Source: an uncultured Oscillospiraceae bacterium (GTDB lineage: Bacteria; Bacillota; Clostridia; Oscillospirales; Oscillospiraceae). From it: 64,000 nucleotides of DNA. The translations under genes and the position numbers were made by a program. The stretch is taken from assembly GCA_947628805.1 (NCBI GenBank), contig CANRBG010000005.1, forward strand, positions 1-64,000, in the 5' to 3' direction. The notes beneath the pieces were generated by a model. The model was not told the origin of the DNA. It worked only from the letters and a program-made list of their open reading frames with translations, and searched no databases. Shown here piece after piece: positions 58,077-64,000 of the stretch; position 1 is the stretch's first letter, and the number at the start of each line of letters is the position of its first letter.

Positions 58077-59096
58077 TTAAAGTATTGTTACATTGTCCTT
58101 GCCGATGTCGGCCAGGGTGGGGGTCCCGCACATGGTCATGGCGTCTTTCAGCTCCGCCACGATCTTGTCCAGGTAGATCTTCAGCCCCTCCGCGCCGGCG
58201 GCGTAGATAAACGGCACCACCGGCCGGCCGATCAGCACCGCGTCCGCCCCCAGGGCCAGGGCCCGGTACACGTCCACGCCCGTGCGGATGCCGCCGTCCA
58301 CCAGCACCGGTATCCGGCCGTCCACTGCCTTGGCGATGGCGGGCAGCACCTCCGCCGTGGCGGGCACGCCCCCCAGCACCCGGCCCCCGTGGTTGGACAC
58401 CACGATGGCCGCCGCGCCGCCCTCCACGGCTTTTTCCGCGCCCTTGGGCGTCATGATGCCTTTCACGATGAAGGGCATTTTCGCGTAGGCGGTGATCTCT
58501 TTCAGCTCCGGGACGGACTTGCTGCCCGCGTTGGGGTTATACTGCTTCAGGAAAGGCAGGCCGGCCCCGTCCACGTCCATGGCCGCGGCGTAGATGCCCT
58601 TGGCGTTCAGGATGTCCAGTTTCTCGAACACGGCCTCCTTGTTCCAGGGCTTGATGGTGGGAATACCGATGCCCTGGACCTTTTCCATGTCACGGACGGA
58701 GCTCTTCATGATCTCCGGGTCCATGCCGTCGCCGGTGAAGGCGGCCACGCCGTACTCCGCCGCCGCGGGCACCAGGATGCTGTTGTAGGCAAAGTCGTCG
58801 TACTTCTCGCCGTAGTGGAGCTTCAGCCCGCCCAGAGGCGCGATGAAGATGGGGGCCTTGAAGTTCCAGCCGAACATCCGGAAGGAGACGTCCACGGGCC
58901 TGTTCTCGCAGAGGGTGTCCATGTTCAGCAGCACCTCCTGCCACTTGGCGTAGTTGCGGGCGGCGGTGTTGTTGGGGGCTTTGCAGCCGGGACCGGGGAT
59001 GGTATTGCCGCAGGCCTTGCCGTCGCACACCGGGCAGGCCTTGCACGCCGGGCCGACCTGCCCACGGGCGGCGGCCAGAACTTCGTTGTAAGTCAT
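58077..59096 (-). CDS. FMN-dependent alpha-hydroxy-acid oxidizing protein
   Basis: FIAPLGGLKLHYGEKY, VVSNHGGRVLGG, VLVDGGIRTGVDVYRALALGADAVLIGRP. Confidence 0.9.
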   Translation of the reverse strand: MTYNEVLAAARGQVGPACKACPVCDGKACGNTIPGPGCKAPNNTAARNYAKWQEVLLNMDTLCENRPVDVSFRMFGWNFKAPIFIAPLGGLKLHYGEKYDDFAYNSILVPAAAEYGVAAFTGDGMDPEIMKSSVRDMEKVQGIGIPTIKPWNKEAVFEKLDILNAKGIYAAAMDVDGAGLPFLKQYNPNAGSKSVPELKEITAYAKMPFIVKGIMTPKGAEKAVEGGAAAIVVSNHGGRVLGGVPATAEVLPAIAKAVDGRIPVLVDGGIRTGVDVYRALALGADAVLIGRPVVPFIYAAGAEGLKIYLDKIVAELKDAMTMCGTPTLADIGKDNVTIL

Positions 59097-59306
59097 AGTC
59101 ACGGGCTCCTTTTGTATGTATTTTATACATTTTATTATAGCCCCCGCCGGGGAAAAGTCAATGCAAACGCGCCGGCGGGCTCCGTCCCGGGCCGGGAGCG
59201 GCCGCAAGCTTTGTACAGGTTGCCGAAAATCCGGCGGCAGGTCCGGAAAGAACTGGGTAATTGTCATGATTTTGAAATTTTCGACGCATCAACTTTCATT
59301 TCGACC

Positions 59307-59335
59307 TTGATATTTTAAAGCGATGCAGGTATAAT
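59307..59335 (+). promoter_or_regulatory. Sigma-A promoter TTGATA-17-TATAAT upstream of TAXI binding protein
   Basis: Direct reading. Confidence 0.7.
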
Positions 59336-59405
59336 AGCGATATCTTGCAGAATCGAAAACAAAATTTTGCAAAGAAATGAAAAAATAGCATTGGAGGACG
59401 AAACC

Positions 59406-60506
59406 ATGAAAAAGTTTCTTGCGCTGCTTCTCGCGCTGCTGATGGTCATGAGCCTGGCGGCCTGCGGCGGTTCCAAGACGGAGGAAGCTCCCGCCGAGGA
59501 AGAGGCCACGGAGGCCCCCGCTGAAGAGGAAGCTACCGAGACCCCCGCTGAAGAGGAGGCCACGGAGGCCCCCGCTGAGGACGCTGCCGAGGCTGCCGAC
59601 GACGCCGACGCGGCTCTGGCTCCCAAGGACGGCGGCACGTCTTTGAACTTCACCACCGGCGGCGACCAGGGCACCTACTACGGCTTTGGCGGCGTCATGG
59701 CCCAGAAGATCGGCGAGGTCACCAGCACCAAGGTCACGGCCATCACGTCCGGCGGCTCCCAGGCCAACATCGAGGCCATGGAGGCCGGCGACGCGGAGCT
59801 GGGCTTTGTCCAGTCCGACGTCATGGCTTACGCCTATAAGGGCGAGCGGCTGTTCGACGAGCCTGTGACCAGCTTCTCCACCGTGGGCGCGCTCTATATG
59901 GAGCAGGTCCAGATCGTCACCCTGGATCCCGAGATCAAGACCGTGGCAGACCTGGAGGGCAAGCGCGTTTCCATCGGCGCGGCCGGTTCCGGCGTTTACT
60001 TCAACGCCATCGACATCCTGGGCGCCTATGGCCTGACCGAGGATGACATCACCCCCACCTACCAGTCCTTCGGCGATTCCACCGAGGCTCTGCAGGATAA
60101 GCAGATCGACGCCGCCTTCGTGGTGGCCGGCGCGCCTACCACCGCCGTCACCTCCCTGGCCGCTACCCAGGATGTGTACCTGGTGAGCCTGGACGACGAG
60201 CACATCGAGGCCCTGCAGGAGACCTCCCCCTACTACAGCAAGAACGTCATCTCCAAGGACGCCTACGGCACGGATGAGGACGTGACCACCGTTGCCATCG
60301 GCGCGGTCGTCATCGCCAATGACGATGTGTCCGACGCGGATGTGTACAACTTCCTGTACGGCGTGTTCGAGAACCTGGACAACCTGAGCCACGACAAGGC
60401 CAAGGAGCTGAGCCTGGAGTTCGCCACCTCCGTCACGGATGTGCCCTATCACCCCGGCGCTGCCGCCTACTTTGCGGACAAGGGGATCGAAGTCCCCACC
60501 AAGTGA
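59406..60506 (+). CDS. TAXI-family TRAP transporter solute-binding lipoprotein
   Basis: Lipobox MSLAACGG; APAEEEATE tandem repeats; FTTGGDQGTYYGFGGVMAQKI, SGGSQANIEAM. Confidence 0.93.
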   Translation: MKKFLALLLALLMVMSLAACGGSKTEEAPAEEEATEAPAEEEATETPAEEEATEAPAEDAAEAADDADAALAPKDGGTSLNFTTGGDQGTYYGFGGVMAQKIGEVTSTKVTAITSGGSQANIEAMEAGDAELGFVQSDVMAYAYKGERLFDEPVTSFSTVGALYMEQVQIVTLDPEIKTVADLEGKRVSIGAAGSGVYFNAIDILGAYGLTEDDITPTYQSFGDSTEALQDKQIDAAFVVAGAPTTAVTSLAATQDVYLVSLDDEHIEALQETSPYYSKNVISKDAYGTDEDVTTVAIGAVVIANDDVSDADVYNFLYGVFENLDNLSHDKAKELSLEFATSVTDVPYHPGAAAYFADKGIEVPTK

Positions 60507-60656
60507 TCAAAACGATCATACACTGACAGTTTGCGGACGCCGCGGCGGGCTTGCCTGCCGCGGCGCCTGTGAAAAACACCCTATCGCGGGACAGATGGAC
60601 GCGCATCGGCCCGACGCGCATCCATGTGTTCCGCCGGAGAAAGAAAGGAGACGCCC

Positions 60657-62648
60657 ATGGCAGAAGAGAAAAAACCGATCGACGCTGTCCCGGAGACCGA
60701 TACTTCCACCGGCACCGCCGCCGATGTGGAAGAGGTCATGAAAAAATATGACCGGGAGTCCAATGTCCGGGTCTGGGAAGGCGTGCCCCGGCAGATCATG
60801 CGGGTGCTCGCCGCGGCCTTTTCGGTCTACTGCATCGTGGCGACTCTGTTTCTGACCATGATGCCCGAGGAAAAGCTGAACATATTCCTGGGCCTGATCC
60901 TGATCCTGGGCTACCTGCACTATCCCATCAAAAAGGGCCATGTGAAAGTCAACTCCATGCCTTGGTATGATATCGTCATCATGGTGGCAGGGGCGTTCCC
61001 GTTTTTCTACTTCGCCGCCAACGCCCACAGCATCATCCGCCTGGCCACCAAGGTGACCAACGATCCCAAGATGGTGGTCATGGCCATCGTGTCCATCCTG
61101 GCGTTCATGGAGCTGTGCCGGCGGTGCGTGGGGATCCCCATTTTGTGCGTGGTGGGCGCGCTGTTCATCTATACGTTCTCCAATGTCCGGTTCGGCAAGG
61201 TCATATATGACCTCTTTTACACCACCACCGGTATGATGAACACCCCCATCAACGTCTGCTCCAAGTACATCGTGGTGTTCATCATCTTCGGCGCGTTTTT
61301 GGAACGAACAGGCATATCCACGTTCTTTATCAATCTTGCCAACTGCGTGGCGGGGGCCTCCTCCGGGGGGCCGGCCAAGGTGGCGGTCATCTCCTCCGCC
61401 CTGTGCGGCATGGTGTCCGGCTCCTCCGTGGGCAACACCGTCACCACCGGCTCCGTCACCATCCCCATGATGAAGCGGACCGGCTACAAGGGCGAGTTTG
61501 CCGGGGCCGTGGAGGCGGCCGCCTCCACCGGCGGGCAGATCATGCCCCCCATCATGGGCGCGGCGGCGTTCCTCATGAGCGAGTATATGGGCATCCCCTA
61601 TGGCCAGGTGGCCCTGAAGGCCATTTTGCCGGCGGTGCTCTACTTTACCGGCATCTACATCGTGGTGCACCTGGAGGCCAAAAAGCTGGGTCTGCGGGGC
61701 ATCCCCCGGGAGGAACTGCCCCGGTTTTTGAAGCTGCTGCCCAAGATCTATCTGCTGCTGCCGCTGGTCATCCTGGTGTGGCTGGTGTCTACCAACACCC
61801 GGACCATGCAGTTCTCTGCAGCCATCGCCATCATGGTCACCATCGGCGTGGGTCTTGTCAACAACGTGATCACCAGGCTCACCAAGAGCGATGATACCTC
61901 CGACAACCTGACTTTCGGCAAATTCGTCGACGCCCTGGAGGCCGGCGCGAAAAGCTGCATCACCGTGGCCGTGGCCTGCGCCATGGCCGGCCTGGTGGCC
62001 GGGTGCATCACCTCTACGGGCCTCGCCTCCAAGCTGATCACCGCCGTGGTGGCCATCTCCGGCGGCCGGGCCATCATCGCGCTGTTTCTCACCATGCTGT
62101 GCTGCATCGTGCTGGGCATGGGCGTGCCCACCACCGCCAACTACTGCATCATGGCCTCCACCTGCGCCCCCATCCTCATGAGTCCTGCCATCGGCATCGC
62201 CCCGGTGGCGGCCCACTTCTTCGTGTTCTACTTCGGCATCGTGGCCGATATCACCCCGCCGGTGGCCCTGGCGGCCTATGCCGGCTCCGCCATCGCCAAG
62301 GCGCCTCCCATGAAGACCGCCCTCAACGCTACCAAGCTGGCTATCGCCGCTTTCGTGGTGCCTTACATCTTCGCTCTGAACCCGGCTATGTTGCTGGTGG
62401 ACACCACCGCCTTCCAGGTGGCGCAGGTGGTCATCACCTCCATTCTGGGTATCCTGGCCCTGGGCGTGGGCCTGGAGGGCTACTTCAAGGGGAACGTGCC
62501 CTGGGTGCTGCGGATCATCGCGCTGGCCGCGGGCCTGTTTTTGATCTACCCGGGCACCGTCAGCGACGTGGTGGGCCTGGCCGTGGTGGCCGGCATCTAT
62601 GCGTTCCAGACTCTGGTCCACAAAAAGGAAACGCCTGCCGGGGCTTGA
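60657..62648 (+). CDS. TRAP transporter permease, fused DctQ/DctM type
   Basis: GAFLERTGISTFFINLANCVAG, GSVTIPMMKRTGY, GQIMPPIMGAAAFLMSEY. Confidence 0.93.
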   Translation: MAEEKKPIDAVPETDTSTGTAADVEEVMKKYDRESNVRVWEGVPRQIMRVLAAAFSVYCIVATLFLTMMPEEKLNIFLGLILILGYLHYPIKKGHVKVNSMPWYDIVIMVAGAFPFFYFAANAHSIIRLATKVTNDPKMVVMAIVSILAFMELCRRCVGIPILCVVGALFIYTFSNVRFGKVIYDLFYTTTGMMNTPINVCSKYIVVFIIFGAFLERTGISTFFINLANCVAGASSGGPAKVAVISSALCGMVSGSSVGNTVTTGSVTIPMMKRTGYKGEFAGAVEAAASTGGQIMPPIMGAAAFLMSEYMGIPYGQVALKAILPAVLYFTGIYIVVHLEAKKLGLRGIPREELPRFLKLLPKIYLLLPLVILVWLVSTNTRTMQFSAAIAIMVTIGVGLVNNVITRLTKSDDTSDNLTFGKFVDALEAGAKSCITVAVACAMAGLVAGCITSTGLASKLITAVVAISGGRAIIALFLTMLCCIVLGMGVPTTANYCIMASTCAPILMSPAIGIAPVAAHFFVFYFGIVADITPPVALAAYAGSAIAKAPPMKTALNATKLAIAAFVVPYIFALNPAMLLVDTTAFQVAQVVITSILGILALGVGLEGYFKGNVPWVLRIIALAAGLFLIYPGTVSDVVGLAVVAGIYAFQTLVHKKETPAGA

Positions 62649-62702
62649 CTTGGCCGGCGTCCATAACGGACAGATCGGTTTTTGGAAAATTAAATGATTT
62701 TT

Positions 62703-62735
62703 GGGCGGACCGCTCCAGCGGTCCGCCCTCTTTTT
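62703..62735 (+). terminator. Terminator after TRAP permease
   Basis: GGGCGGACCGCT-CCA-GCGGTCCGCCCTCTTTTT. Confidence 0.8.
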
Positions 62736-62943
62736 CGCAGAATTTGCCATGCTATTTTTTCATCCCGGGGACACGATAATATCGATGTGAGCCAGATCGA
62801 TATGCCAAATTTTCTCTTTGACCGGGACCGGCCCGCCGGCGGGACTTTCTGGGCCGGTGGAAGCAAAGAGATATTTTAGCGCGGTTTCGTGCCCCGCTTT
62901 CTCGCATACTGAATGGGCCGGCAGAAAGACGGGAGGATGAAAA

Positions 62944-63942
62944 ATGGGTAAACGATGGTTTTTGCGGCTGCAAACAGCCGTGATCATATGGGTCATGACG
63001 GCCGTGTGCGCGGTGACGGCCTTCGCGGACGGCGCGCTGATCCCCGTGGGGGAGACGGTGGGTATCTCCATTCAAATGAAAGGCGTTCTGGTGGCGGGCG
63101 TGACCCAGGTGAAGACAGGCCGTGGCACGGTGTGCCCGGCGAAAGAGGCCGGGATCCAGCCCGGCGACGTGATCCTGGCGGTGGAGGATAAGGCGGTGGA
63201 GACCGCCGGAGAGCTCATCGCCGCCGTGGAGGCGCTGGATGGCAGCTCGGTCCGTATGACTGTGCAGCGGTCCGGAGGGACCTGCACCGTCTGTGTGACC
63301 CCGGCCCGGGAGGAGAGCGGTGCGCTCCGGCTGGGGCTCTGGCTGCGGGACGGCGTGGCCGGGATCGGTACGGTGACCTATATAGATCCGGACACCGGGG
63401 CGTTTGGCGCGCTGGGCCACGGGGTGAACGACGTGGATACGGGCGTGCTGCTGCCGGTGGCCAGCGGCGCGGTGTGCCACGCCCAGATCGTGGATGTGAA
63501 GCGGGGCGCGTCCGGAACGCCGGGGGAGCTGGCCGGCAGCTTTGATCCCAGCGACGTAGTGGGGTGCATCACCCGCAACACGCTCTGCGGCATTTTCGGC
63601 ACCATTACCGGCGATCTGGGTGCACTGCGGCCGGCAATGCCCGTGTGCGCCCCTGGGGAGGTCCAGAAAGGCGAGGCCACCATCCTGGCCTGCGTGGCGG
63701 GGCAGGAGACCCGGGAGTACGAGGTGGAGATCGCCCGCAGCGGCATGGCCGCCGGCAGCGGCCGGGACCTGACCGTGCATGTGACGGACCCGGAGCTGCT
63801 GGAGCAGACCGGCGGCATCGTCCAGGGCATGAGCGGCAGCCCCATCATCCAAAACGGTAAGCTCGTTGGCGCGGTGACCCACGTGTGTGTCATCGCCTTC
63901 ATGCCAACAGGGGACTACTGTTTCATGGGTATCTTCGGATAG
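62944..63942 (+). pseudogene. spoIVB: SpoIVB peptidase, C-terminally interrupted: homologous through ~63885, then foreign 19-residue tail
   Basis: PDZ (AKEAGIQPGDVILAVEDKAV), SpoIVB core GALGHGVNDVDTG, catalytic Ser GGIVQGMSGSPIIQNGKLVGAVTHV then CVIAFMPTGDYCFMGIFG*. Confidence 0.8.
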
Positions 63943-64000
63943 ATGTCGATCTCCAGCGCGCCGTCATGGTCCTTGCGGTACTCGATGCGGTAGAGTATCT
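63886..64000. mobile_element. Putative left end of an element inserted into spoIVB (continues past window)
   Basis: Loss of SpoIVB homology after GAVTHV, coincident with 3' end of an ORF on the opposite strand. Confidence 0.55.
63915..64000 (-). CDS. 3' end of convergent ORF running off the window (candidate recombinase C-terminus)
   Basis: Minus strand reads ...ILYRIEYRKDHDGALEIDIYPKIPMKQ*; too short for a firm family call. Confidence 0.4.
   Translation of the reverse strand, partial: ILYRIEYRKDHDGALEIDIYPKIPMKQ

Noticed and set aside
59470-59590. Tandem repeat in TAXI binding-protein gene (EAPAEEEATE units)
   Set aside because: Typical disordered linker after a lipoprotein signal in gut Clostridia; recorded in evidence only.
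60516-62750. 744-aa minus ORF antisense to TRAP permease
   Set aside because: Antisense shadow; no domain, composition typical of reverse-complement high-GC coding DNA.
1-64000. CRISPR arrays, rRNA operons, tmRNA, RNase P RNA
   Set aside because: No regularly spaced direct repeats with unique spacers and no diagnostic rRNA/tmRNA/RNase P motifs seen.

Overview
64 kb window of a high-GC Firmicutes chromosome; gene content (spoIVB, MgtE, BMP/ABC nucleoside uptake, TAXI-TRAP) suggests a spore-forming gut Clostridia/Oscillospiraceae-like organism. Most of it is housekeeping: lysA, cysS-cysE-rimO-recX-recA-prmC, a two-component system, galE, typA, rpsO-pnp, mgtE, xpt plus a BMP-family ABC importer, proC, murI, rsmI and a TAXI/TRAP transporter. 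Accessory or unusual parts: (1) at the right edge, spoIVB loses its conserved C-terminus right after ...GMSGSPIIQNGKLVGAVTHV. The sequence then runs into unrelated DNA carrying the 3' end of a convergent ORF that leaves the window, which suggests a skin-like intervening element inside a sporulation gene. (2) A ParB-like / small protein / large serine recombinase module (~2.7-6.6 kb) next to tRNA-Pro, preceded by a dense cluster of perfect palindromes. (3) A preQ1-I riboswitch with terminator upstream of a queuosine-precursor transporter, preceded by another structured leader segment. (4) Three copies of a ~165-170 bp multi-hairpin intergenic repeat between co-directional genes at 28.6, 32.0 and 33.6 kb. 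(5) A structured mgtE leader with an upstream 88-bp tandem duplication. (6) A membrane-anchored apparent pseudokinase with a GT/GY repeat linker and an SH3b domain. All homology calls come from reading the translations; no database search was run.
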